Of a DNA stretch of 64,000 bases, positions 22,277 through 33,155 are shown piece after piece. How positions within the stretch are numbered: position 1 is the first letter of the stretch; the number at the start of each line of letters is the position of its first letter. Below the pieces are notes generated by a model. The model worked only from the letters and a program-made list of their open reading frames with translations. It did not search any database and was not told where the DNA came from. The DNA is taken from NCBI GenBank assembly GCA_022661535.1, contig JAKULF010000004.1:3348001-3412000 (forward strand), given 5' to 3'. The position numbers were made by a program, and so were the translations under genes. The DNA comes from Eutypa lata. Taxonomy: Eukaryota > Ascomycota > Sordariomycetes > Xylariales > Diatrypaceae.

Positions 22277-23443
22277 TCATTCCTCGCAGAAGAAGTCAAA
22301 CTCGGCATTCGAGCTCGTCAGCGTTGGGAAGCTCGTAGGCGTCCCTGCCATGCCGGCGCTCTTACAGTCGACTGGCGTAGATAGTCCGTCGTTAGCTAAA
22401 GTTCTCCCTTTCTTCGTCCTAGAGCACACGAAGGGAAAAACAACAACAACAACAAAAGAACAGGAAAAGTACGAATGATGATCACGATCGAGGGGAGGGG
22501 GGGTAAGTGGGGCTCACTGTTCTGTACATCGCAGTCGCCAACAGCAAAACCAGCGGTATCCTGGTTGGCGTTGGCCTCCTGCTGGCATTCCTGGAACTGG
22601 TTGTCACACGCGCGGTTCACGGCGGATAGGGAGTCGGTCTGATTTACATCAAGTGAGTTAGCAAGTGAAGCTTTTGCTTAGACTCGAAGATGGCCGGCCA
22701 ACTAGGTTACTAGCTAAGAGTTGAATAAGAGAAGAGAGGGGGAGGGGGAGGGGGAGGGGGGGAAGGATTGGGCGGCTCTCGGGTTAGAGAAGGCGATTAA
22801 GAAAAGGGGGCAATCGAAATCACTCACAAAAGTCTCGCCGTCAACCTCGAAGGGCCGCTCCGGATCTGAGGACTGGGAGATCTAGCACCATCACCCGTTA
22901 ACTTATGTAATCTAGCCTCTGCCCCTTCGATGTTTTCCCCTCTCGCTCCATTCCTCGACTGGCACGTATTTGCATATATAGCAAACAGACACCGGCATTA
23001 CGGTGAGTAGGAAGACAACGGGGGGAACCCAGATAGAAAGAATAGTCACATACCGCAGCGGCAGCAAAGCCGCCCAGGGCACCGGTAAAGGTCTAAGCAA
23101 ACACAGGTTAGTCAACCGGACGACTGGGCTCTAGAGTTGGTGGAAGTAGAGCTAGGCAGGCATGTGGATATGGAGGTTGGTCCATAGACAGCACCATGCC
23201 AGAGAGGAAGTACAGGTGTAACATGGTTATATAACATAGCAACAACACCACACGGACCTGAAGATTGAGCGTGGACTGGCGAGGGAACAGCCCCATCTTG
23301 AAGTCGCGCTGCACCTCGTGCGCGAAGTCGAAGTCGGAGGCGGCCGCCCGCACTACCGGAGCCATCATCGTCGTCGCTAGGCCGGCCAGCAGGAGGAGCA
23401 GGAGGGCGAGCGGTGGTGGTGACGTAGCGGCTCGGTGGTGCAT
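22277..23443 (-). CDS. Small secreted cysteine-containing protein, function unknown
   Basis: Five short exons on the minus strand (23443-23258, 23092-23054, 22881-22828, 22638-22518, 22371-22277) join in frame to 164 residues, each with fungal donor and acceptor sequences. A strong signal peptide (PPPLALLLLLLAGLATTMM) ends near residue 33. The mature part reads F-D-F-A-H-E-V-Q-R-D-F-K-M-G-L-F-P-R-Q, then a Gly/Ala-rich exon, an acidic stretch, and a helical segment R-A-C-D-N-Q-F-Q-E-C-Q-Q-E-A-N followed by G-D-C-D-V-Q-N. It ends F-D-F-F-C-E-E. There are five cysteines after the signal peptide. No membrane anchor or GPI signal is seen. I do not recognise a named family; it is plausibly a wall-associated or effector-like protein. 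The many small exons make it easy to miss in gene prediction. Confidence 0.7.
22732..22764 (+). repeat. G-rich (GGAGGG)n tract inside an intron
   Basis: Repeated AGGGGG blocks lie in the third intron of the small secreted protein gene. The gene is on the minus strand, so the transcript carries the pyrimidine complement; the plus strand could form a G-quadruplex. Confidence 0.6.
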
Positions 23444-24964
23444 TCTTGCTATTTGGTTTTATTTATTTCGATATAAAAGACAACAACGCGATATATCTAG
23501 ATATCGGACCTAAGAGTGGATATATATATAGGAGGTAGGAGGGATGTGGAGTTGAAGCTAGATATCTCTCTGATTTGTAGGTATATAGAACTAACGCCCG
23601 ACTAAGAAGAACATTTCTGAACGAACGAACGAAATCTACTCGTACATACATACGGATGGAACTGATGAGGAGCCCTTGACATAACTATGTCATACCCATA
23701 TAACTCGTTCGTTCGTTCGTTCGTTCATACACGTCGATGCTTGAATAATTGTTAGCCGAAACGTTAGTCGGTACGGAATGGCTACCGATAGGCAGTATAT
23801 GTGATCAACGCCGGGATTACTATCACGATACTTCTGAACAAGTGCTTTTGTGTAAAATATTTAAGTATATAAACAGTTTCGAAAGTATTATGCGAGCCCT
23901 TGTCAAAGGTTTCCAGGAAGTAATTCTGACGGTTTCGGCTTACATTATTTCAAGCATTAGAGTGTACATTCGTTCATACATAGACGCTCAGGCGGCATCC
24001 AGGATGGTGCGGCAGCGCCTAACTAAAGCAGCAATTGCCCGTGCCCGCACCGGCACCCCACGAACATCATGCATACCAGCATACCTACATCCACGATGCA
24101 GGCACACACATACCTACATCATGCAAACCTAGATTTTGACGTCTCAAAAGATAATGCCTAAATATCAATTTCCTTCTTTTGGTCAATTACAACGCGTCGC
24201 CAGATTATATGTATGTACACAGGTTATATCGTATCAAAAAGAGAAATCATGATCGGAGGGAGGGACGGAGGGACGGAGGGAGCAGCTTGTGCGCTGAAAC
24301 CGTCCTGAAACGGCTGATCAGAGGTGACGAGATGATGGCGCACCTCATCTTTTTGAGCACCACGGAAACCCCGAACTCAGATACTATCTCTACTATACCA
24401 AAATAATATAAAGGGCTGTTTCATCGATTGATGGGCTTTGTAGCAAGGCGAACTTAACAATCCATTCGTTGGGAATTTCGCGAACCTCGTACTATACTTT
24501 GGTCTACGCTGCTCATAGGTGAGGATCTATTGTAATTTTGCGACCAGGAAAAGCTATTAAATATTGATTTGTTGAATGCAAGAGTTGATATATGAAGCCA
24601 TACACACACACAGTGTTCAACACACAGAAGAGAATGGTCTATTTTCGGGATTCAAATATATGTCCTTCATTTTTTTTTGTGGCTCGTTCAATGTCGGAAC
24701 TTCTCATCCAGCATGAGCGTTAATCTACCTATTTTGCAATTGGATAGACGGGTAGTTCCAATTCCGAGCTTGTCGTCGTCTAGCTATATGGTGTGATATG
24801 TGCAAAACCCCCCCTCTTATCTATTAGCCCGCCATCGTTCTCAGCGGCGCGAAAGTGAGCAAACTTGTATATTCCTGCCAACCTTGACTCCGTATGAAGC
24901 AACCAACGCCACGCCACATATGACTCTTGAGGTATTAAGGTCCTCCATGTGTTGGGTTGGGGAA
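23444..24964. other. Intergenic; promoter of the small secreted protein
   Basis: No recognised gene. It holds an inverted pair of GAAC/GTTC repeats (23619-23632 and 23705-23727, listed separately) and a GGAGGGAC repeat at about 24256-24282. A 127-codon frame at 23749-24132 lacks recognisable features. Confidence 0.5.
23619..23727. repeat. Inverted tetranucleotide repeat pair (GAAC)n ... (GTTC)n
   Basis: GAACGAACGAACGA at 23619-23632 faces TCGTTCGTTCGTTC and more at 23705-23727 across about 72 bp. The arms are complementary, so a cruciform or RNA hairpin is possible. It lies about 180-280 bp upstream of the small secreted protein start. Confidence 0.7.
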
Positions 24965-25888
24965 CTAGAAATTGGACGCGGCGTTCGTCTGTGTCGGCGC
25001 GTGATAGCTTTCGAGGGTACTCTGGAAGGGACTGCGAGTGCTGGGGTTGGTGGCTGTCTCGCTCTTCTCTGCAGTACCAGGGCCGCCGAATCCATTGCCA
25101 TAGCTAACCAGGTCTTCGTTCTCCTCGTTGCTTCGCTTCTTGCTACGCAGCCTCCAGAAAAGTAAACCTGCAACACCCAGCACAATGGCACCACCCACGC
25201 CCACACAAACACCGATGATGGTTTTCCTCGTCCCATCAGTCATTTCAGGGTTGCTTTGCGAAGAATCAGGCTCACCCGAGACTAGATTAGCACCCGTTTC
25301 TGTCCTAGTAGTCGAGGTCGAAAAAGTAGTCTGTTGTCCACTTGAGTCTGTGGCTGTAATCACGGTAACCTCTGTAACAACGGAGGTATACGACGATAGT
25401 GTACTGCTAGGCGCCCTAGTCGTTGTCGTGGACGGTGCTGCGGTTGTGCTAGGAGAATTGCCACCACCAGTACTAGTGGCGGTAGATGTAGGATCAGTAG
25501 CAGAAGTTACATCTGAGGTCGGTGTGGTTTCGGCAGTAGTGGTCTGCTGAGTAGTTGTGGTTTGATCTGCCGTTGTAGTCTGATCTGCCGTCGTTGTTGT
25601 CGGTGTAGTTTCTTCAGTTGTAGTTGGCTCCTCTGACGTGGAAGTAGGTACCGTAGTCGTCTCTTCAGTTGCTGTCGTCGGTTCATCGGTTGCGGATGTC
25701 GCCGACGTAGCCGCTGCGGTAACGGAAGTGGCAGAATCGCTCAGAATGCTCAGAATGTCGGTCTGTCTCTTAACAGCACCTTCATGGTGAACTCCACCAA
25801 ACAATTCGACGTCCATGAATGCTGCCTGGGTGACTGTGGTAGCTGATAATGCCACCGTCAGCAGCTGAATGACACGCGACGAATACAT
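24965..25888 (-). CDS. Mid2-like mucin-type plasma membrane protein (cell-wall stress sensor candidate)
   Basis: An uninterrupted 307-residue frame. A signal peptide ends near residue 22 (S-A-T-T-V-T-Q-A-A). A K-R dibasic site follows at about 40. Residues ~45-215 are very Ser/Thr-rich, with repeats such as T-T-T-A-D-Q-T-T-T and T-S-A-T-D, a likely heavily O-mannosylated rod. One transmembrane helix covers about 223-245 (IIGVCVGVGGAIVLGVAGLL). It is followed by R-L-R-S-K-K-R and an acidic, polar cytosolic tail of ~60 residues. This layout matches fungal Wsc/Mid2-type sensors that report wall tension to Rho1-Pkc1 signalling. No WSC or other folded ectodomain is present, so the sensor role rests on architecture alone. 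Confidence 0.75.
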   Translation of the reverse strand: MYSSRVIQLLTVALSATTVTQAAFMDVELFGGVHHEGAVKRQTDILSILSDSATSVTAAATSATSATDEPTTATEETTTVPTSTSEEPTTTEETTPTTTTADQTTTADQTTTTQQTTTAETTPTSDVTSATDPTSTATSTGGGNSPSTTAAPSTTTTRAPSSTLSSYTSVVTEVTVITATDSSGQQTTFSTSTTRTETGANLVSGEPDSSQSNPEMTDGTRKTIIGVCVGVGGAIVLGVAGLLFWRLRSKKRSNEENEDLVSYGNGFGGPGTAEKSETATNPSTRSPFQSTLESYHAPTQTNAASNF

Positions 25889-28287
25889 GATGATGACTAG
25901 TAGTGACTATAGGCTCCTTGGATGGGAGAGTCGAATTGGCTTAGTGCTCCTCTAGGTGAAAAGAGAAAGCAAAACAAGCTTCAGGAGGTATGATGTCCAC
26001 GTGATATGTATTGAGGCTCCTCTATTCAAGAAACACCACTATGTTTCTAACGCGAATATGAGTGGTGGCCAATGAGGAGATCAGAGGCGGGTGCGGATAT
26101 ATCGGAACGGAAGCACGCGACAGATACAGGTCCTTTAAGTTTGTTTTATGTGGGATGATAGGGCGAATAGACGGTATGTTAGGAGTAAGAAAGAAGTCGA
26201 AGATGGTAAGTTAATTAAAAAGGTTATAAGTTCGTTGCCCAGTCGGTATGAAAACGAAAGAGGGAGTTTACAAAACGAATGTGGGTTGAGAGTTGAATTT
26301 GGAGAGATTTTTGGAAGGAGTGAGGAGAGCAAACGAATGGAACGAATGTCGGTCGGGTAATAGTAAGACTCGTTAAGAGCGAATGGAGCGAAAATGAGCA
26401 GTGAGGTTACATGGGTTGAGGAGTGAGAAGAAAAAAAATGTCCTAGGGGTGGCTCGTATTACGTTGGCCTCTAGTAGTCACTAACACAAAGAAATGGTCC
26501 ACATTGTGCATAAAGTCTCTCATCTGACTTGGCAACCAAGACAAAAGATCCTAACGATTGGTGTGTTTTTAATGGATGGGGTCCACGTTGACTCCCTCCG
26601 ATCAGCTCTGATTTGCTGGAATCCACAAAGCAATTGGATCCATAATGCACCAACCCCTTTTTGGATGGTCCGAATTCGTTATTCACCTAAATAAATATTA
26701 AATACAAAGTTCTTATATGCACAATGCCTACATTCGATAGGTACTATACATACGTGTAAGGCTACCCGTAGTTACACCCCCTAACTAATAAGATCCGGTC
26801 TCGAACCATTAACGGCTGCCTAGATTGGTAAATAAAAAGAAGTAATGAAACCATCATAGTATGTAAGCTGCATATGTGTGTGGTTTCTACGTGCATACCT
26901 ACTTGGATAGTATGCTCAATATATTTGGTCATGAATGGCATCAACAAATCACGTAGGATCATAGTAAGACACTCTTTTACTAGCCATCAAAAGTCATACG
27001 TAGTAGAGAGAAGATATCCGTCACGAAATGCTACCTAGCTCCAAAGCTACATACCTAATAGTTAGCAGGTTAACCAGTCCCACAAGGCAATAACTACATG
27101 CCAACTATCTGGCACTTTCGCAAGAGCCTCACGTGGTCCGAGGGTCCTTACTTTCGGGACAAGAATTCAATGACCAGATTATCGGATTTTTATCTCAAGT
27201 AAAGCAATTCACCGTGCCGATCGGAACCCAAAAATAGGCACACCGGCCACTTGTTAATTTGAGATCGCTATGCCATCCGGCCGTCGGAACGGCGAACTAT
27301 AACTTCTTAGGCAATAAATCCTTTTACTCCATCTTCTAGTTACCTCTCTATCCATCTTGCTGCCATTTATAAATCCCCCTAGTTATATGTACAGTTGGTA
27401 GGCCTATGAGGTCACCAGGTGTTGTTTCGAGGGAAGGGGTTGCTTTCAGAATGTTGGTCTCTTCCAGGATAGGATCCAATCGGCAGCGGCGACCCTGGTA
27501 CTTTCAGCTGCAAGCCACAGACAAACCCCATCAGCGGGTGGTGACCATACGGCTCTGCCCTGTTTTAACGTTGCATTGATTACCCGGCTCCTGTCATGAT
27601 GATGATCCCCCCTTACGGTTCGACCGTTGCATGTGGCTTACAGGAACTTAAGATAACTATCCAGTTGGTGATACAAGCCACCCGCCCACCCAGCCCAGCC
27701 AGGCGACCGGGAGCCGGGTCGAGAGCTTGCGATAATAACGATAACTTAACTACATATAAATATAGATAGATTAGATCATACTTATCCCTTTCTAGCCTCG
27801 TAGCATCAATTTGCAGCGCCCTCTCGGGTTCTCTATATCCTCCCTAACTAGAATGTAGAGGTCTACTCACTCATTGACAAGTCAACGAAAGATAACATGC
27901 CGAACTCAGCATTATTGTTGCTGATAGCGTACAATGCTAGCCCAACCTAACATTATGTATTCATACTAGATATATATACCACCAATATCATAAGGCTTTG
28001 GCGTCACGGCGCTTGTCATCAACCCCTTTTGGGGGCTGAATAGCAGTTTGGTCATTTCGTCTATGTTGCATTCTGCAACCTCCCGGCAACACATGGCCGC
28101 TATTGTCCGCCGTGTCCCTTTTCAGTCTTATGAATACACTCTTAAGACAAGAATCCATCGATCATCATGCTTCTCTCTTGTAACCCGTCCGTAGAACACT
28201 TGCACGTCGATGTTGATTACACCAAACTTAACTGTAGCTATAATCTACCATTAAAGTTATACACGCACAAGTAACCTAATCTATAAA
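25889..28287. other. Intergenic between sensor and lectin genes
   Basis: These two genes diverge, so promoters lie at both ends. Positions 26140-26460 are unusually purine-rich (G/A on the plus strand), which opens a 70-codon artefactual frame. The rest has no recognisable content. Confidence 0.5.
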
Positions 28288-29828
28288 ATGGATCGTTTGG
28301 GGTTTGAACAACCCGGTCTTGAAGTCGCTCCATCTAACGCTCCAGAAGTCATTGCCCGGCCAAGCGAAGGCTATCTTATTCCAATCAGCACATCTGGTTT
28401 CAAGATTAATACACCTTGCAGCATAGAGCTACCCACCGAACAAAGTCTTCTCAAGAGAAAAACGTTTATATGGACAATTGGGATCATCATTGGAACTGTC
28501 CTGGTCATTGGTGCAGTAGTAGGAGGCGTAATCGGTAGCAGAGCAGGTTCCACCACTGCAAACTCTACCACTGCACCCTCAACGACTGCATCGCCATTGC
28601 CAGTACCAGTGAACACTACAGTTAGTAGGTTATCATTCAAAATATCCTGGTCTCATACAGTTGTTATTCCATATGCTGTCGTGGGCGGTGTCCTTCCCGA
28701 TGTACTACAGGATACTCAAGCAACCGTGAAGCACCTCAAGATAGGTAACGGCTAACCCCAATATCCACAGTACGTCCTAATTCCAAGCTTGCCGTGACTG
28801 GCTGGAAAGCCACCGGAAATGGCTTCGTCTGTAGACTGTTCTGGCAGGGGGGCGATAACAAGCTGCGTTCGTCACGGTATCTCAGCATGACCGAGTCCTG
28901 GGAGCCGCCGGTAGTATTCGAAGGCATCGATGCTCGACCAGACACGCCCATATCGGCGGCTGTATTCCTTGGCGTCCCGCAGTATGAGGTATTTTACGTG
29001 AACCGCTCCTCGACGTTACGCGGCTTCAATTTCGCCGCTGATGAGACGATACCGAAGCCCGACAGCATCAACGAAAGGCCAGCACTAAGCGTTGGTTCGG
29101 GCTCCGAGATGGGCGCATACTGGCCATACGTTGTTTATCAAAACGCCAACGGTACTTTCCGAGAAGTGGTTTATGACAGCAGCCTTGGGTGGATCAATGC
29201 CACGATGACGAATTGGCTTGACTCAAGCTTAGTTCCGTTTGGAAGCACGGGAACCGGGATCACGGTGCTGCCAGCCGTGTCAAATTACGGCCCTTCACGC
29301 GCTGCCGGCATCGTGTACCGTAGAGAGAACGGGCTGCTGTCGATCTTCGCATTCGGAGGTGATGACGCTGGCAGCGTGTGGCGTTCAGGTAGGTAAACAC
29401 TTCCTTCCATCAAACATCTGTCTACCTGTCCGTTAACTCTGATACTTACCTCACATGGTGGTGATTTAGGGGTTCCGAACGTACCCATTCCAGCTGCCAC
29501 GGCCATCGGGGCGTTCGCATTTGCGCGCGAGAGCAACCACAGCCTGACGAACACCTACGTTCTCTACCAAGACGAGGACCATGCGATCAAGGCGGTGTGG
29601 CAAGACGAAAGCTCGGAGTGGGAAGGTCCCGCGACCGTTGGAGAAGCTGATCCCGGGACAGATATTGTCTGCTTGACGGAGCAAGTCGCCGGGGAAGCGA
29701 ATCTGGTCGTGGAGCTTGCCCCCCAATCATATATGAGGCTCTGTTTTTGGCAGTTCGGGGGTTCCATTGTGGAGAAACGACTTGCTGCGTCTGGATGGGA
29801 AGATATGGGAACTATCCCAACAGAATGA
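28288..29828 (+). CDS. Membrane-anchored fungal fucose-specific-lectin-like protein
   Basis: Three exons, 28288-28624, 28771-29388 and 29470-29828, join to 437 residues. There is no signal peptide. A single hydrophobic helix at about residues 60-84 (I-W-T-I-G-I-I-I-G-T-V-L-V) after K-R-K makes it a type II membrane protein with an outside C-terminus. A Ser/Thr/Pro stalk follows, then about 320 residues of beta-propeller-like repeats: L-A-V-T-G-W, F-W-Q-G-G-D-N-K-L-R, F-Y-V-N-R-S-S-T-L-R-G, V-V-Y-Q-N-A-N-G-T-F-R-E, I-V-Y-R-R-E-N-G-L-L and Y-Q-D-E-D-H-A-I-K-A-V-W. These (aromatic-aromatic-x-x-x-x-G/D-x-L/I-R) resemble the blades of the AAL-type fucose lectins. Whether it still binds fucose is unproven. 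Several N-x-S/T sites lie in the ectodomain. The intron 1 donor is a weaker GTAGGT. Confidence 0.75.
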
Positions 29829-29964
29829 ACGTAGCCAGGTGGGCTGTTGGGACCCAGATATTAAGGGTTGGGAAGAGGGAGTTTGCTTGAGGTAAGTCGC
29901 CCCTATTTACCTTTTTAAGTTACTTGGTAGTGATTTATCCCAGTCTCATGTCACATCGTGTAAT

Positions 29965-30007
29965 CCCCCCCCCCCGCCCCCCCCCTTTCTTTTTTTCTTT
30001 CTTTCCA
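29965..30007 (+). repeat. Poly-C / polypyrimidine tract
   Basis: Some twenty C residues with one G interruption, then T/C-only sequence, about 140 bp downstream of the lectin stop codon. Possibly in its 3' UTR. Confidence 0.8.
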
Positions 30008-30728
30008 TTTGTTCCCTTTTGATTTTTCTCACAATGGTTTGGTTTCTTGAAAGAGAAAAGTTCACGAGTATATAGAATTGGATGGCAATCCTTCGGTGAA
30101 TGGAAGATACGTGAAGGCTTGATTGTATATTGTTCAAGAACCCTCTAAGTAGCTATTTAAACTGAAATGGCGTCTGAACATATATTGGCATTGATATTCG
30201 CCAGACGTCTCCTTATTTCTTAATCTCAGAACCTTGTGGGCATCGAGAGAATTCTCCGTTCCAATCAAGAGCAGCATGGCCCTATTTAACCTAGGTAATA
30301 TCCAAGACAAGGTTTGCTCTTTAAGAAAATGATGAGACTTACACTCTAGTGCTTATAGTATTAACCTAAGTATTCCAGGGTTCTTATATATTTGTTGCGG
30401 CGTTCGTGACTTGAAGATATTGGCTTGAGAGGATATCTCCTTCGTATATTGATGCATTACTCTCGATGTCTAAGCTAGAGTGTCCTTTTCTAAGTTGTAG
30501 CTATATAGAGGAAATCGGTGATATCTGAATACAGGAACGGCCGAGCAAACATCACAGCAGAAATAACACTAATCATAAGCTCCATGTGGTTCGAAAGCAC
30601 TCACTCAAACTAATACTGAATTAATAAGCGGCAGTAGGGCTTAAATCTGGGCAAAGTGAACGTACTCGGCCAACTGTATGTAACGGCCGATACTTTGGTA
30701 GTACTTTGAAAAATTAAGAAAAAAATAT

Positions 30729-30906
30729 TGCCTGGTCCAGGATTCGAACCTGGGTCTTCTTGTGCCGTTCTGTGGAGGTGGAATTATTCTCACAGGGTGT
30801 GAAGAGGCACCCGGATGTTTTGTGGTGCACATTGGTGCAGCCACAGGGGATCGAACCCGTGGTCTTCAATTGTTCTTTTGACGTGTTACCACTACACTAA
30901 CCTGGC
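30729..30906 (-). tRNA. tRNA-like sequence, probably degenerate or rearranged
   Basis: On the minus strand, 30906-30870 reads as a tRNA 5' half: GCCAGGT, then a perfect D-stem GTGT/ACAC around an AGTGGTA loop (an A box). At 30770-30729 there is a perfect T arm, CCAGG-TTCGAAT-CCTGG, followed by ACCAGGC and A, which pairs with GCCAGGT at 6 of 7 positions. Between them, at about 30862-30836, is a second, poorer T-arm (GGGTTCGATCCC). So either one tRNA gene was split by a ~110-bp insertion, or two damaged tRNA genes lie in tandem. No anticodon loop with a U before the anticodon could be built, so no identity is given. Confidence 0.35.
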
Positions 30907-33155
30907 TTCTCATTGTTGGAAGAGTGATATCTTATTATTACTTATGGCTGGCTGACTTAGGTAGCTGGCTGGTTGGCTGGCTAACATTCTTACTGACTGC
31001 CGAGTATATACATACATACATGTAGTATCATGTAGGTTAACGATGCCCAATGCTTTTCAAAAATCTTGAAATTTAAAAGCTAGACCTAGGGATAATCAGA
31101 TAGAAAACTGTAATAATCAACTTGTCATAATCAATAGTGATATAATGGTTACGAATACCGTCAAACCGGCAGGAAGTTGGAACATATACTAACGGCACAA
31201 TGATTAAAATAGAGCAACACATCATACGAATCCTCTCCATTCAATATAAATCAACGAAACCGGGTAGCTGGTAATGGCATCAGTATAGTCCTGTTGCATT
31301 TATTCTGAAACACTAAAGTATTATATCATGGCAACAAGCAGACACGAAAGCTATTGATTTGTTGTCATATATCTTAGGTGAGTGCTCGATGATGAGCTGA
31401 TATGTTCATTAACGGCAATCCGGTCTGGTAGATGATATGGTTTATAAGATATATAACCCCTTTTCATACACTATGCTATGTGTGATTGTCCCTGGTCCAT
31501 ACTGCAATACTAATATTACACTGCTATACTAGACTTGGAATAATTAGTTACTATTGAATAACTAAATTATCGGATCACTGTTGGTTGAAAAGCCTCAATT
31601 CTGATAATGAAATATAGAGAAGTGAATTGGGTTGAATATGATATCTCTTAGTCACGGTTATAAGCTCCCTCAGTCATGAATAGGAGTCAACAACATAGGA
31701 CTAATCCTGATGTAGGATAGCTGCATCGAAGCTCGAAGCTTTCAAGACGAGCCGCATTGTCTTAAATTAGCTGGGTTGGCTAGTCGCAGGCGGTTCGCAT
31801 TAGACGGAACTTCGCTTGATGAGCTATAAGTAGGTCGGTATGTAGTATGTGGTATGTACATAATATGTGCAGTCGATGCATCATCGTCATTCATGAAATT
31901 CTAAATAAGTGGTGGTTGATAGGTTGACAGTGTTTAGTTAAGATGCCAAGTTTCAACTAAGGCGAATTGAGTTGATTGGTCACTTACCTCCCATCTATGT
32001 ACGTAAATACAAGATGCCCTGGAATGCCTTGAATGCGGTCAGTAAAATGGTCTTTCCGAATCTGTATTTAGATACCCGTGGACCTCGCTTTAAACATGTA
32101 ATTAATGACTGGTAGGGGTCGCCATGTGCGAATTGGAGGGCAATCCTCAAGTGGGTCATCAATTTGGACAATTTCAATGTCGCTGGTTGTCATCGAAGTA
32201 CTAAGATAGTAAAGCAGATGTGTCAGATACTTGATACTTTATACAAAGTCATCTAACGTGGGGGAGTCCCTCGCAATTCTTTGGACGGCTAGGTATTTTT
32301 CATCGAGATCAAGGGTGGGTTTAACACATCTTAAAGGGAGAGCTTTCTGCAGCAAATTAACCTACACTTGCACTAACCAAATATGACAGGCAGATCCTGG
32401 TCAAGAAAAAATGGTTGCCAAATTATTCCCCATCCACAAGAAGACAAGGTTCGAACCCGATTAAACCATTTGATCAGAGACACGCAGCGGCCAGACATCA
32501 TTCTCACAGGGACAGCGCACCACCTGCATCATCACACACCCGCAGAACGTAGGAACTGTCGAACCGTATCCTCTTAACGGCTTTTGTCCCTGCGACCACC
32601 CCCTGTCGTGTCATTCATCTCCCTCGCCCGTTTTTGCTTGTTCCTTCGTAAAAGCAAGAAAAAATAAAAATAATAATAGTTTTTAAAAAATAAAAAAAAG
32701 GGTCACACCTCGTTATCGAGTCAATTCTGCACAGACAACAATTCTTCTCTCCTTGATCTTCTTTATCGCGGATAGTGACAACGTTCCGATGCATCAAGCT
32801 CCGGATAGTCGCGTCTTTTCCCTATCCTTTTAATTCCTCTCTCTTTTTATTATTACTAGGTATTTAATTTTTTTAAGGCCTTTGCCTAGACTTGGTGCGT
32901 GTGCGTGTGCGTCTGTGTGTGCGTGCGTGCGTTGGTCTGCAACTTGTTCTTCAATAGAAACGCGTCGCAGTGACACGCCACCCTGTCTACCAACCATTTC
33001 CCCATCTCCCGCTCCTTTGCTGGTCTCGGTTGATCCCTTGGGAAACTCGATTCGGCAAAGGCAAGGCGAGACGAAATAATTAAGAGAGAAGAATAATATT
33101 CGAGATTTAGCAGCAGGCGATTACACCTTCGTCTGCAAGCTGATCTCATTCAGGT

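Larger units (their letters stand above)
29829..33155. other. Long intergenic region with tRNA-like sequence
   Basis: Apart from the tRNA-like block at 30729-30906, no gene is seen. A poly-C then T/C tract lies at 29965-30007 just after the lectin gene. TGGCTGGC repeats occur at 30943-30982. A GT/GC-rich run at 32894-32933 lies in the presumed 5' UTR or promoter of the large coiled-coil protein. The sequence B-box-like GGTTCGAACCC at about 32448 stands alone. Confidence 0.5.

Noticed and set aside
23749..24132. 127-codon plus-strand frame
   Set aside because: No family resemblance; contains a late Arg-rich and His/Thr-rich run from simple sequence; no promoter or splice support.
26148..26360. 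70-codon charged frame
   Set aside because: Arises from a purine-rich strand asymmetry (26140-26460), giving E/K/R/G-rich translation; no start or splice context.
16069..30906. A biosynthetic gene cluster in the centre of the window
   Set aside because: No synthase, prenyltransferase, P450 or pathway regulator is present; the genes are kinases, adaptors and surface proteins.
32440..32470. Isolated B-box-like GGTTCGAACCC
   Set aside because: No A box, D arm or acceptor stem could be paired upstream.
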